From positions 992,001 through 1,056,000 of the forward strand of contig JAWQEG010000169.1 in the NCBI GenBank assembly GCA_033782935.1: DNA of 64,000 nucleotides, given 5' to 3'. The stretch is from Petrolisthes cinctipes (Eukaryota; Arthropoda; Malacostraca; Decapoda; Porcellanidae). The first letter of the stretch is position 1; every line of letters begins with the position of its first letter. Shown piece by piece: positions 9,434-23,700 of this stretch. Under the pieces are notes generated by a model. The model did no database searches. It was not told the origin of the DNA and was given only the letters and a program-made list of their open reading frames with translations. The translations under genes were made by a program, and so were the position numbers.

Positions 9434-11660
9434 CTGAAATGAAAATACTCATTATGTACAGAACACAACTATTTTGAGGATCATTGTCTCTATAGACCAT
9501 GATTGTCATGATCTGTAGAGACCCTTAGGGATTTTGGGTAGGAGATTTGCTCACACCACAAATTTCGCGGATTTCAGTATTTCTCACCGAGTCAGTTTTT
9601 CAAATTCTACACACAATTTTCAGCCTTTCCATCGCTACTGCTCTTACTTTCGAATTCTCATATTCATGCCACTCCAATATTTTACAACCGTAGGTCAGTG
9701 TGGGTACCAACACTCCTTAATGTAGTCTTCTCCCAGCCACTATATATATATACTAGCTGCTCCGCCGCCCTTCGGGCGGCTAGGAGCCGCTAGCTCCTGC
9801 GGAGGGCTGGCGGCCTGCGGCCGCCCTTCCACCGCCCTTCGGGCGGTTTGGAGCAGATCGGGTGGTGGGTGGATAGAAGGAAGGGAAGGAGGGAAGGAAG
9901 GGGGAGAGGGAGGGATGGTTTAGTGGTTAGATAAAATAAATGGATGGATGGATGATTAGTAATAGAGGTGGGTGGGTGAATAATTGGAGGTATTAGTCGT
10001 TTTTAAATGTTTATTATATCAATCTTTCTCCCTCATTCAATAACTCCATCATTCTAATATTAGCATAATTAATAATATTTCCTTCTTTTTCTATTAATTG
10101 CGTCACTAAGCATTTTACTGAAGTGCCTCCTGGTAAACGACATTTTTCACGACTCCGGTTGACGACAATAAATATGGCAATATTGAAAATCAATTTGACA
10201 AAAGTGAAACTCTATAGGACAATAATGAGAATCAATATGACAATGGTGTTTGATACTGGAGCAGGAATCAAGAGCTCAAGAAAATATAGTACAAAATATT
10301 GGTATTTATTGAAAGAATTACCGTTTTCCCGGTAGTTTGCCCAGGTTAGGTCCCGGTAGTCTGATGCGGTTTAGGTAAGGTCAGGTAAGGTAACGTCAGG
10401 CTAATTTCAAAATGCCCCATTTGAATATGCCCTATCTTGGCAATAATGAAAATCAATTAGACAAAACTGAAACTCAATAGGACAATACTGAGATTCAATA
10501 TGACAATGGTGTTTGATACCGTAGCAGGAATCAAGACGTCAAGAAAATAAGTTACAAAAATATTCTACCAATCAGAAAATAAATATGGCAATAATGAAAA
10601 TCAATTTGACAAAACTGAAACTCTATAGGACAATACTGAGAATCAATATGACAATGGTGTTTGATACTGGATTACAAAAATATTCTACCAATCTGAAAAT
10701 AAATATGGCAATAATGAAAATCAATTTGACAAAAGTGAAACTCTATAGGACAATAATGAGAATCAATATGACAATGGTGTTTGATACTGGAGCAGGAATC
10801 AAGAGCTCAAGAAAATAATGTACAAAAATATTGGTAATTATTGAAAGAATTACCGTTTTCCTGGTAGTTTGCCCAGGTTAGGTCCCGGTAGTTTGGCCAG
10901 GTTAGGTCCCGGTAGTCTGATGTGGTCTAGGTTAGGTTAGGTAAGGTCAGGTAAGGTCAGGCTAATTTCAAAATGCCCCATTTGAATATGCCCTATCTTG
11001 GAAATGGGGCATTTGTGGAGGAAATGCCATAGAAGAAAATAGTCTTAGAATGGTCTAAATAAGTGGGTAATGAAGGTAGAAAAACGGTATGCAATAACGG
11101 TAATTCATTCAATATTTACCAAAATATTATACCAATATGGTAGAAATCAATCATAAAAATGGATAAAATGTAATAATATAGGTAAACGACAATATACTTA
11201 CTGAGATAAGGCATAAACAAATCGAATAATATCCGTGCTGTAGCCTTAAATTATGTTCATGAGCTGTTGATTTCTGGACCAGTATCCGATAATTTAATAA
11301 TAGAATACGTGTTCTCATTTTTAGGGGTAACTACTTTATTACTCATGGCGCTGCTGTACGCAAACCAATGAACCTAGGAAGCTTTAGTTTACAGATTCTG
11401 GTGTGTAAAATCAAGCTCTACAATTGTGTAAGAAAAAATTTACCTAAATGAAACTTTAAAATTGACCGTGTTTTTGCGAAAGGCTGAACTGTGGTATGGT
11501 GATTCCGTAGATTTTTCCCCTGTAATTTATTATTATTTCGCTAGCACGTTTCGTTATATGTGGTTTCGTTGTATGACCCCCCCTAAACCTGAACGGGATC
11601 AAGACTCACCTACATGCAAATTTTGAGGACACAAAGTTGGACGGTTTAGGCGTGCATCGC

Positions 11661-11695
<35 letters not shown>

Positions 11696-11720
11696 GAGAG
11701 AAGCTTGGCTTTATGTATAT

Positions 11721-11766
<46 letters not shown>

Positions 11767-14700
11767 TGACACTGAACAAAGGCTTAATCAAGCCCGTTAC
11801 CGTGGCCCAGGTCAACTGCTACTCACACACACACAAACACGACTTCCGAACTGGTACCCAGCCACATAGTGAGGGAAGTGAGGGTAATTCCCAAATACTG
11901 CAGCTGTTATGGTACCAGTGAGGGTGTTTTACAACGTTCGGTGGCCTTATAGTTAGTGCCTGAAACTCAAACCGGAAGAGTAAATATTCCTAGGCACTCA
12001 CCTGAGAGGATTGATCTCCCGACCTCTAGGTTATGAGTCCAGAACACTAACCACTCAGCCACCTCCCCTACCCTGTATTTCTAATCTGTGTCTTTATAGT
12101 ACCTGCCCTCTTTCTCCCTTGGGTTACTCTATTTTCCACTTCTATCCCACACCTCCCTCTCTTGTCAAATATAACCTCATGGTACTTAAACTCCTCGACC
12201 ACCTAGCTCGAAATTTTAACATTCACTTGCACACTGACCCATGCACCCTCTCTCACCTATGTAATGTTATATAACACGCTTTCGACGGTAGTACATGAAA
12301 AGAGGAGATTAAAATTATGCGTTTTAATTCATAGCATTAACATATATAGTAATAGCACTAAAATATTGCATTGAGTAAATTAACTCCAGCAAACGATTAC
12401 ACAAATGTAATAATATAGCTTAACACTACTTGTAAATGTATCACATTTATTATATGAAGGTGGTAATTTTTTTTTTGGTACATTGGAGTGACTTAATTCC
12501 TCCAAAGAATGCCAGGAAACAGGACCAGACGAGCAAAAATAATGGTGTTCTGTTGCTTGGAATAGTTTGGAGGATTCAGTTGCTCCAGATTTACCAACAC
12601 AAAACTTCCCCCTTAAAGTAATACTAGCATAAAGATTCAAAGTTACGATAGCCAAGCAAATAAATATCTTTCTATGATCAGCTGAATTCAACCTTGATAC
12701 GAAATAGTAAGTTTATTGCTGACCTCCAGTAGTGTCTCACCAAACGGTGCAGGAGCTAGAGTGATGGGCAGCCTCCTTTGGGCATCTTGAAGGAAGATGT
12801 TGGCCCCCAGATGTCGCACCAGAGTGGCTGCAGTATCCAGCTGACCACTCTCCAGGGCAGCATGCAGTGCTGTCTGTCCACTCACTGTACGACTGGATGC
12901 GGTCGATGCGCCACTCCGCTGTTGGTTTACCAGGATCAGTTGGTGACTGTTGGTATTTCACTACATCACAAATAAGGACCTTTAGCTACACTACTCTGTA
13001 CAGCCACAATTAAATAACCACTGACACTTTCCTTCCATCGTAGTAAATATCTTGATAATAAAGAACAACACGTGTATGATTTTGCAGCACCTCATAATAA
13101 TAATTGAGGGGGTTGAGTTGACGTAAGGTGTTGTATGAGAATATTTAGCTATGATACTGATTTATTGCACAATGGAAGGAAAGTGTCGGTGGTTATTTGA
13201 TTGTGGCTGTACGTTATAGATATTCCATTGTGATAGTTGGTACTTAATCCACTACACCAATCGACACCACAAAACACTGAATTCTAGTAACATTATAATG
13301 AATTTTTCTACATCATAGACTTTACTTTGCACCACAGACACAAGAATGGGCACCTCCAAGTGGAGCCCACACTTCATGGCAAGAAGAATTTGCCAAATCT
13401 GTCCTTTGACTTACCAAAATATCTAACATCAGTGATATTACACCCGAGCTCGTAAATTCGCGACCACGTACTGAAATGTTTATGCCATTTGAGCTGGTAA
13501 CATTTATTTGGGGAGGAATCAGAGTAAGTGGAACATAGTAGAGGGACATGATACAATCTTTCACCTACAATGACACTTAACCCAAGCAGTGTTACCAGCT
13601 CAGATGACATAAACATTAGGGGATGTGATCGTGAATTTACGAGCTCGAGTGTACCTTTTAACTCTTCCTCCTCCCACTCTTTTTGACATTTTGCCAATAA
13701 TTTCTCCAGCCACTTTATTTCTAACACATTCCCTGAGTTCATTCTTTTTTTGGTCAGGTTGCCATCTCTTCACCTGATAAAGCATAACTGTTCTCTCAAA
13801 CATTTTTTTTCTAATTCCACCACTCAACTTCCACCACTGCCCTCTCTCAGACGTACAGTCAGCCTCAGTAATTCGTATACACCACTGTGACATCCATAGG
13901 GTTCGTACTAACTAGAAAATTTAGTACAGTAATTTCCTAACACCAAAATTTCCTACTAATTTTATTTGACTAATATTTGAATCAGTCAGCAGAAAAATGA
14001 ATACAGTATGTGCAGAATAAAAAAATACTTTTAACCAATGCTATGTGTACGAGTTTCTGAGGCCGACTGCTTATGCTTGCCTTTATAATATCTTCAAATG
14101 AAACATGTTCTACTCTTTCTGGCCTTGATACTTGGAAGGCGTATGATCCTGAAGGGATTCCTCTTGCTGTTCTTAAGGGGGAAATTTTGTGTTGGTAATT
14201 CTGGAGCAACTGAATCCTCCAAGCTCTTCCAAGCAACAGAACACCATTTTTTTTGTTCATCTGGTCCTGTTTCCTGACATACTTTGGAGGAATTAAGGCA
14301 CTCCAATGTAACAAAAGCAAATTACCCCCTTAAGGGACTCTGTGATGTAGTCAGAATATTAGAGGTTAACGAGTCCTTCAAATATTGCCACGAAACCCCA
14401 GCTACGTGGACTGAGCTTGTTTCGTCAGCAGGAATCAGAAGCCTCCAATTTTCATACACGATCACAGGGTCCTTAAGAACTGTGCTTCTGTGTTGATTCT
14501 CAGCCTAGGCAAAGCTTTCCGTCTTTGTCATCTAACAAATTTCCTTCCTGTTTAAGGTGGTAATTCTCTTTTGGTACATTGAAGTGCCATGATTCCTCCA
14601 AAGTATGCTAGGAAACAGGACCAGATGAACAAAAATAATGGTGGTCTGTTGCTTGGAATAGTTTGGAGGATTTAATTGCTCCAGATTTACCAACACAAAA

Positions 14701-17700
14701 CTTCCCCCTTAAGTTCTCATTGTTTTCAATACAGTAAATAAACACTGGGGATTGGCGGGGTCTAAGGGCCGTGTACCCAATGTTTTACTACAATGGATTC
14801 ATTGTGGAAGCCCTTAAATACTTTGAAATTCAACTAGAACCAGACCAAACCATCAGAATTCCTTAACCCTTTATCAAACATATGTCGTCAGGACCAACGA
14901 GTGGTGGTGATCGTGGGTGACGACATATGTCATCAACTCAATTTTCAAATTTGTGCTGCTCCCCAACTAGTTTGATATTCTCACGTTAGTAGCTGGCTAG
15001 CTGCTTTGGCTGGTCACAAAGCCACAAGTCCCCGCCTTCTCTTGGTCCAACCCTGGGCCTACTCAGTCTAGCCAATGTGTCTTTAGTACAAATACATCAG
15101 GAGACAGCTAAAGGTTTGTACTTCAATATCATGTACAGCCACAATCAAATATCCACCGACACTTTCCTTCCATCGTAGTAAATATCTTGGTGCCGGTAAT
15201 AAAGAACTAAGCGTGTATGATTTTACAGCACCATATAATAATAATTGAGGGGGTTGAGTTGACGTAAGGTGTTGTATGATTATATTTTGATATGTTATAT
15301 ACTGATTTATTTGCACGGTGGAAGGAAGGTGTCGGTGGTTATTTGATTGTGGCTGTACAACAATGAAACTGATACCAAAGCAAAGCATGTACAACACAGT
15401 AGCTGGCAATCAACAAATATATCATTATTACCACGAGAAAAGAAGCGGTGAGGGTGGTGCCCAGCTCACACGCCCTAACCAGTAAATTAGTCAGGTACTC
15501 ATTCTTATTGTGGAGGTTTTCTATACGCTCAGCCTCACATTCCTCAAGGAGTCGTTTTCTGTGGTCGGCAGGATTTTTCATATCGATTTTAGTGCTGTTT
15601 AAAAAGTTCTTATCACATTTCAAGTCCATTTTATTGCGAGTGTGTGACTGTAAGCTGCTTTGTTTACTTTCTGGTGCAGATGAGACAGTAAAGGAGCCAA
15701 ATGCCCTACTAGTATTCTTGTGAAGAGCCGGCCATGTTACTCGCCACGGCTGCCTCCCCTTCAGTCCCTCCAGCAGGTAACTGATCCCCTCCAGCAGGCT
15801 TGTGGTGGTAGTAGTACTCTGCTTGTCTTTCATTTCCTCCAAAGCCACAAGTGATTTCTCGTACTCCAACCTGTTCACAACAGCCTGTTATGGTAGAAGA
15901 TACATACAGTCGTGGTCAAAAATAATCATCCATATAGGGGTAACTCACGTAAGATTTTGATAGCTTCCCTCTGTTCCTTAGCTGATAAACTTTCCAATAA
16001 ATAGGTTAAGTACCATCGTTTAATTTACTACAAGCAGCTACACACTACTTAAATCAATAAAATTATATGTGAACGTGAAAACATTAAACAGCAAATTGTT
16101 AAAGTTACCCATATGTGGATGATTATTATTGACCACGACTGTACGTGTGGCTATTAAAACCGTCTATCATATCTCTAACATTTAAGGTGGTAATTCGCTT
16201 TTGTTACATTGGAGCTCATTGATTCCTCCAAAGTATGCCAGGAAACAGGACCAGAAGAGCAAAAATAATGGTGTTCTGTTGCTTGGAATAGTTTGGAGGA
16301 TTCAGTTGCTCCAGAATTACCAACACAAAACGTCCCCCTTAAGGACCCTGTGAACGTGTATGGAAATTGGAGGCTTCTGATTCCTCCTGACCATGCCACG
16401 AAACGCGCTTCTTCCATATAGGTGTGTGTGTTTCGTGACAATATTTGAAGGACTCATTTACCTCCAATTTTCTGACTACATCACAGGGTCCCTTTACCAA
16501 GTCTACTCAGCTTCTTTTTCCAAGTTTAGTTAATTAAATATGTAAAATGACAGTTATAATATATGATAATTATAATATATGGTCACCATTGTAAATATTG
16601 AAAGAATTACCATTATTGCGTACGGTTTTTCTACCTTCATTACCCACTTATTTAGACAATTTTAAGACTATTTTCTTCTATGGCATTTCCTCCACAAATG
16701 CCCCATTTCCACAGCAGACTACCGGGACCACCTGGGCAAATTACCGGGACCTAACCTGGGTAAACTACCGGGAAATAACCGTGGTAAAGTACGGGAAATG
16801 ACCGGGGAAAAATATTGAGACCTAGCCGGATCTGGCAACACTGCTACAAAACGGTAATTCTTTCAATAAATACCACCGTGTTGTAATCCGTTTTAAGTAC
16901 CTAAATGACAAGGGGTGGCCCTACCAACATTCTTACCCGAGTGATAATAGCAGCAACATTGGTGGTAACATCTGGTGAGAGCCAAGCTTGTTGTAATACC
17001 CCAAGGCCTCCAGTAGTGGTAGTGAGGGGAGCCCCAGCACCCAACAACAACGGCAGCAAGTCAGTGCAGCTACCACCAATGGCTAAGTGTAGTGGATACA
17101 CTGTGTAGCCTCCCACAGGTTGTAGAGGTGCACCTTGCATCAGTAATCGACTTACTTCCATAACAGGGTCCAGAGATCGCTTTAACCGGACCGCACAGCT
17201 GATGGCCGTGAGGAGTTGTCCGAACAGCTTCACTCTCTCACCCCGGCTCTGACAGAGAGAAAACACTTGAAAGAAGATATGGGAAGCACGAGAAGAAGCA
17301 AAAGACAGTTTAACATGGACATTTTCAGAGCACCGTGATAAATATTACTGCAGCTCCCTTGGGAATTCCTACATTATGCAGTATGCTGATAATAACAATT
17401 AAACACTCTTTCAAGGCCATTATGAAACTTATTTCCTTATTAGTTAACTAGCTGCAACAATGAATGGTACACATTGCAAAATACATCCATTTTTATAATA
17501 AAGGCTGTTATTTTTTTTTTATTTTGTATTTTTTTTTTTTTTTTTTTTTTTTGACAGGAGATAATGAGAGTCTAGTACACAAGTGGATAACAGGGATATA
17601 GAAATTCGTCGATGGTGTACAAGTATATATTACAACTATGGCTGAGACAGGAATCAACATGTTACACCTATTGTACAGTCACGAGCACTAATAAATATCC

Positions 17701-20700
17701 AGGTGTGCTTCGAATACCCAGAGACAGTAAATAAATGCACAATAAGATATCCATTGGAATGACTTCATTGGTGATTTGGGCTGATCAAAGGTTCAATCAA
17801 AACTGTATACTTATTAGTGCTTGTGACTGTACATAAAAAAGGCACATGAATAAAATATTGAAGAACAGCTTAGTAGCTTTTCAGCTTCAGTTGCCTCCTC
17901 TAATCTACCTGAACCTAACTGGTATTTTAATAAAGTGACTGTCCAAGATTACTCTGACATGTGCAGTTAAGGGGGAAGTACGGTGTTGGTAAATCTGGAG
18001 CAAATTATTCCTCCAAACTATTCCAAGCAACAGAAGCCCATTAATATTTTTGTGCATCTGGTCCTGTTTCCTGGCATACTTTGGAAAAATCGAGGCACTG
18101 CAATGTAACAAAAGCGAATTACCCGCTTAAAGACTTGACCCGCGGGCAGATTTAGAATCAGGATGCCGCAAAGAGTATCAAATGCTATCAGAAAGTTAAG
18201 TTTTTATGAAAAATTTCTTCCATTTCCTGTGTACATAAGATCCCTCTCTGCATATCATTCATCATTTGAATAACACTCCCTCAAGGCAGTCAGCTTGCCA
18301 CAAGTATCAAATCAATCAGGGTGAGTGTTGTTGTGGTGGAAATTTTATCTTATTTAGGTATTTATAAGACATCGTCATTGCTTCTACATATAGTGAAATA
18401 TAGGGAAAGTAGGGATTAGCTTTCTAAGGTTATTTAAGTAGTGAAAAATATTTGGAGGTGAACTGAGATAGTGGCATTTCTCCATTTAACACTATGTTGG
18501 CAATTATTATATACTACGTTTTACACCATTAACCCATAAATCTCGGCCATTATTTAGCGATGGCACCTCTATAAACAACACATTTGATGGCTAATAGATT
18601 GTAAACAACTCAGGCTACATGAATAAATTATACAGGATATGAAGTACAAACCTTCAGATGTCTCTTGATGTACTGGTGAAGACTAAATGGATATCTGTAG
18701 GTTTGGTAGCCAGTTCAGAATGACCTCAACTCAAAACTCCCTTTTACACTCTATTTACATATCTAAGTATGTTTCCATGCTCTGATTTCGTTATAAAACA
18801 TGTCAGAATCATATTTTTCAACACAACAATATGATATACAATGACACTGTCGTTTTTATGTATATATATGGTAATTACAGGAAAATTAGAGCTCAAAATA
18901 TTCTTCCTTCCACCCTCACTGCTAGTTCAACACTGGTGTCTGGTCTCTGGTAGTCTGGTAGGAGGAGGGTGGCTGGCCTCGGGGGAGTCTAGGCCTATAC
19001 ATGCTCACAATCAGTGTTGCCAGCCGAGATAACCATGGTATGGGGCGCACAATTTAAAAACTGCTTTGGCAAGAATTCGTACAATGTCATATGTTGGCTA
19101 TCTTTATCCCTTAAATGCGGGTGACGATATAAGTCGACACCACCAACAAGTGTGGGCAACCGCAGGTGATGACACAAGTCGACAGCACAGTTTTTAATAT
19201 TGCGTGCCCCCTGACATGCTTGTTTCGGATTGCAACAGAGGGTGTGTGTCTAGGGCAGTGGTTCTCAACCTGGGTGCCATGGACCCCAAGGGGTCCATGG
19301 CAAGAATTTAGGGGGGGAATGGCGGGCTGTCACAAATTATACAATTCTTGCCATGGACAAAAAAAAAAAAACTTGCATCACTCTGTCCTGGCAGAAGACT
19401 TAAATCTAGCAAGTGTTCTCTTCATCAACATTTTGTGTTTATTTTATTTAAATCTTTTTTTTTTTTTGGTGGGGTGGGATTTGGGAAAATATGCAGGGGA
19501 GCCACATGAATATTGAGAATTCATGAAGGGGGGAATGGACTGAAAAAGGTTGAGAACCACTGGTCTAGGGACTCCCCCGATTGAAGCCAGCAACTAGCAT
19601 CCAGTGTGGGAAGAGCAGTGAGTTTGTGAGGATGTATTTTCAAAGCTCCTCTTTTTTGCTAACTACCATAATTATATGCACGTAAAGACAAAAGTGACTT
19701 TATATTTCATAATGTTGTGTTGAAAATGTGATTCTGATACTTTTTATGACAAAATCAGAGCATGAAAACGTACTTAGATAATTCTGTAAGGAGAGTGTAA
19801 AAGTGAATTTTGAGTTGAGGTCATTCTGAGCTGGCTACACATCCTATAAATGTCCATTTAATTTTCACAAGTACATGAGGAGATAGCTAAAGCTTTGGAC
19901 TTCAACATCATGTATCATTTATTCATGTAGTACAAGTGCTTTATACGCTATTAGCCTTCAAATGTGTTGTTTACATCGTGAGCGCGATAAGTCTCTATCT
20001 CCCTCAATTTGGCCGGAAATATCCTATAATAGTAACCGCACACGATATTGTAGATCAGTATTTTGGTATTAAAACCTTTTCATGGGTCGTAATGATCTAA
20101 ATATGTAGGCTAAGGCCAGGCAAGCAGTGATGCAAACTTGGTGGATTTTCAGCTAGATCTAGCGGATTTGGAAATTATCTAGCGAGAAAAAAATTGAAAT
20201 TTACAAGAATAATTATTTTTAGCGGATTTTAAAGACTAATCTAGCGGAGAATTTTAAGAGCTTTACCTATAATTTAGCGGGTTTCTTGACTGGTCTAGCG
20301 GATTACAAAAATATGAGTTGGCATCACTGCAGGCAAGATGAAAATGGAGAGAGTGGTTAGTTCTTGGGTAAACGAACAGATAGTAGATAATCACAAAACA
20401 AACTCAACCTTAAGGCCTCCATAGACTGTCAGTCATGTCTGCACAAACTGGGTGGTTGTACAGGCATAATTGTCGTGTGTGGGTGTGATTGATGGTTTGC
20501 ACAAATGACTGAACTACATCCAACAAGCTTTGTACAGTGATGCATTATAATGTGTGGTGACTGCTCAGTCTTCTTGCTAGTGTGTGGCAAATTTAAATGA
20601 TTGCACTGGAACCTAGATTGCGCAGACATGAATGATAGTCTATAGAGGCCTTTACATGCACTCTCTCACTCACCAGGTCAGGAGGTGAAATGTCGAGCAA

Positions 20701-23700
20701 ATTGGCAACCTCTGTATGACATCTGGAGTGTGCAAGATCAGCTGGAGTGTGACCCTGGAAAGTGCGGGCCAATTTGCAGGCGCCAAGATCTACCAGAGTT
20801 TCGACAGTCTTCTTCTGTATGTAAGATAATGATGGCAAATGAGTGTTTCTGTATTGACTGACTAAAGTATAGTGGACGTAATCTCAGCCAAAAACAGAAG
20901 AAGATTGAGAACGGGTTTGAAAATTACCAATATGGCTTTGAGTCACTGGTGGAGCTTGGATGATGAAAGTGATAGGAACAGATATATAGGAAAGAAGGAA
21001 GTGGCCACTTATTAATATTCGTAGAATTAAGATTGCGTGAATTAGCTGGGAAGAAGATTACTATTGTTGATAATGATGATGTCGAGGTGTGTGGAGTGGA
21101 GACGTCTAAATAAGGCTAGCACTAGTGAACAGAGAGAACACGAGTGACTAGAGTAGAGGTTCACGTGAAAGAGACAGCTGACTGAGAAGTGAGAATTGTG
21201 AGATGCCCGGAGATGGACAGATGCTGAATAAGATTGTATAATAATAATAATAATAATAATAACAGAGGAAGAGTATATAGTATTTTACACCTTTGGCCGC
21301 GTGCCAAGTTCTTTGGATATCACTATGTAGAAATAATATAGTGTACAGTATACCATGTTGTGGTAAGCAGCGTGGTGCAATAAGGACCAGCCTTGTTTGT
21401 CCTGGTAGTTGATCCTCCATGGACGAGTGGTAGCTTGATGTGAGATGGTGCTGTGTTTCCCCTCCTCTGCCCACTCCACCGTCATTTGGCCAATGCGTTC
21501 ATATTCCTCCAGGCACAGAGTCTGTTCCATAACGAATAACATAAAAGCAAGTTCAGCAAGGGTATATACACCATGGCTTTTATGATTAAACAAAACCCAA
21601 GGATACACTAACCATTTTTTTTTCGTCTATGGGAAGGTAATAAATAAAAAAAAAAAATTGCAAACACTCTGAAGTGAATAGGGATATTATTTAAAAAAAT
21701 AATCATGTTTTAGCAAAGGAAAGTACAAAGATGGGAAGTGTTTGGCGTTAGTACACCATTTCAATAATTCCTTTGCAATTTCTCATTGCCCTCCACTCCA
21801 TCTTCGTCGGCTGTTTGTCAGTGTCTACTGTATGTACTATCGTGGACAGTTTCAGCATATACTTACGCACAATATTGAACACAAAAACAAGTTCATTAAG
21901 ATTGAAACTCAATAACTTGCTCTGTGATGGCCTGAAATAGACTACAATTGTTGTGGTGGACAGTCATGGGGGTACAGAAGTGGGTATGGGCCTCAGAGGA
22001 TTAAGGAACCCTGTGTTGTAGTAAAAAATGGAGGTAAATGAGTCCTTCAAATATTGCCACGAAACACCACCTATAGGGAAGGAGCTTGTTTCATGGCATA
22101 GTCAGAGGGAATCAGAGGCCTCCAATTTTCATACACGACTACAGGGCCTTTAGTGGAATATACTGTATTCATGGTTACAGCTGGGAAATAGCCCAAGGGA
22201 AATATTTCAAGAAACTGTACTATCCAGTGTTCGTAGCTTGACTTCAGTAATCACAATTCAGTGCTTTCTTTAAGGGACACCGTGATGTAGTTAGAAAATT
22301 GGAGGTTAGCGAGTCCTTCAAATATTGCCACGAAACACTATAAATATTGAAGGAGCTTGTTTCGTGGCATAGTCAGGAGGAATCAGAAGCCACCAACTCT
22401 CATACACGAACACAGGGTCCTTAAAGCCAAGAACAAGAAGAAAAGGGTGTGTAGTGTTTTCTACAATCTAAAAGTCTCTACTTATGTTTTTGTTCTTACA
22501 ATCTGAGTATGTTGACTGGGAAGAGCACTGGCTGACTGCTTGTATAGCCACCACTTGACATGAGGGAAGCCATATATCTGTGCCTTATCTTCTGGTGTTA
22601 TCTGGCGGTAATCACTTATGTTGTGTGGAATTTCCCTGGCCACCAGCCACTGGACTGTCTCTAGGTGTCCACCCATCGCCGCGTAGTGTAACACGGTAGC
22701 CCCAGAAACATCTCTGGCCTGAAGGTTACATCCGTGATCAACCAGAGCCTCCAGCACATTGATATGACCTCGCAATCCCGCATAGTGAAGAGGTTGTAGA
22801 TCTGTATCAGGGGGTGAAATTAGAAATCCTTAAGAATTATAGGATAGGAAACAATCTTTCCATATACAGTTCAGATCTCGGGCTCTGACTCAGCTGGGCT
22901 AGGGATTGAGGTTTCCAAGTGTACCATGAATTTTGAAAAGGGAGGCCGTATGCTAAATATAGCCATAATAGGTTAAGGGACCCTGTGTTGTAGTCAGAAA
23001 ATTGGAGATAAATGAGTCCTTCAAATATTGCCACGAAACGCCACCTATTTGGAAGGAGCTTGTTTCGTGGCATGGTCAGGAGGAATCAGAAGCCTCCAAT
23101 TATCATACACGAGCACAGGGTCATTAAGCTATTACATACAATTATCTGTATGATGGCTGCGTACATACAGTTTCATTATGATACCACTGCATCCTATACT
23201 CATTGTAATTACCTGACTCAGCTAGGACTATTTTGAATCTACCTTATATGCAGTTAAGCCTTTTGGCAGCTCCTGTCTTTGGTTATCTTTCAGTTTATCC
23301 ACAATGTTAGCCAAAAGGCCAATAATCATATTCTGTCAAGGATGAAAAATACTGACAAAGTGTTGATTTAATACCCTTGGGTAAGATTCTGATAGTGTGA
23401 CCCTGGCCTAGACCCAAACAACAACCCTTATTCTTTCACTTTAGTCGTGGAAAGCCATATTTGGCTGGCTAGTTGACCCTCTCTCCTACCATCCATTTGC
23501 CTACCTTCATAGCTGGTCGTTCGTTGGAAGGAAAGAAAGGGATGACTAATGAGGACCACTTGATCTTGGCAGAGTCGGAGGGAAAGACAAGGATGGATTT
23601 GGTCTCTGATTTTCTCTTCCAAATATCTCTGCAATACTAACATACCTTCGTCCTGTGTGTACTAAATTTAGTCTTATCCATAATTAAAGATTGTCTAGCT

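Noticed and set aside
12000..12068. tRNA gene on the minus strand
   Set aside because: Only A- and B-box-like parts; the sequence continues into a body shared with the copy at 36786, so it is a SINE head.
13322..13893. Minus-strand open frames of 80-122 codons
   Set aside because: They overlap family I and an adjoining MITE; no domain and no phase-compatible link to the ankyrin-cGLR exons.
23428..23643. 71-codon minus-strand frame between ankyrin exons
   Set aside because: No ankyrin motif, and the exons on either side already join in phase without it.
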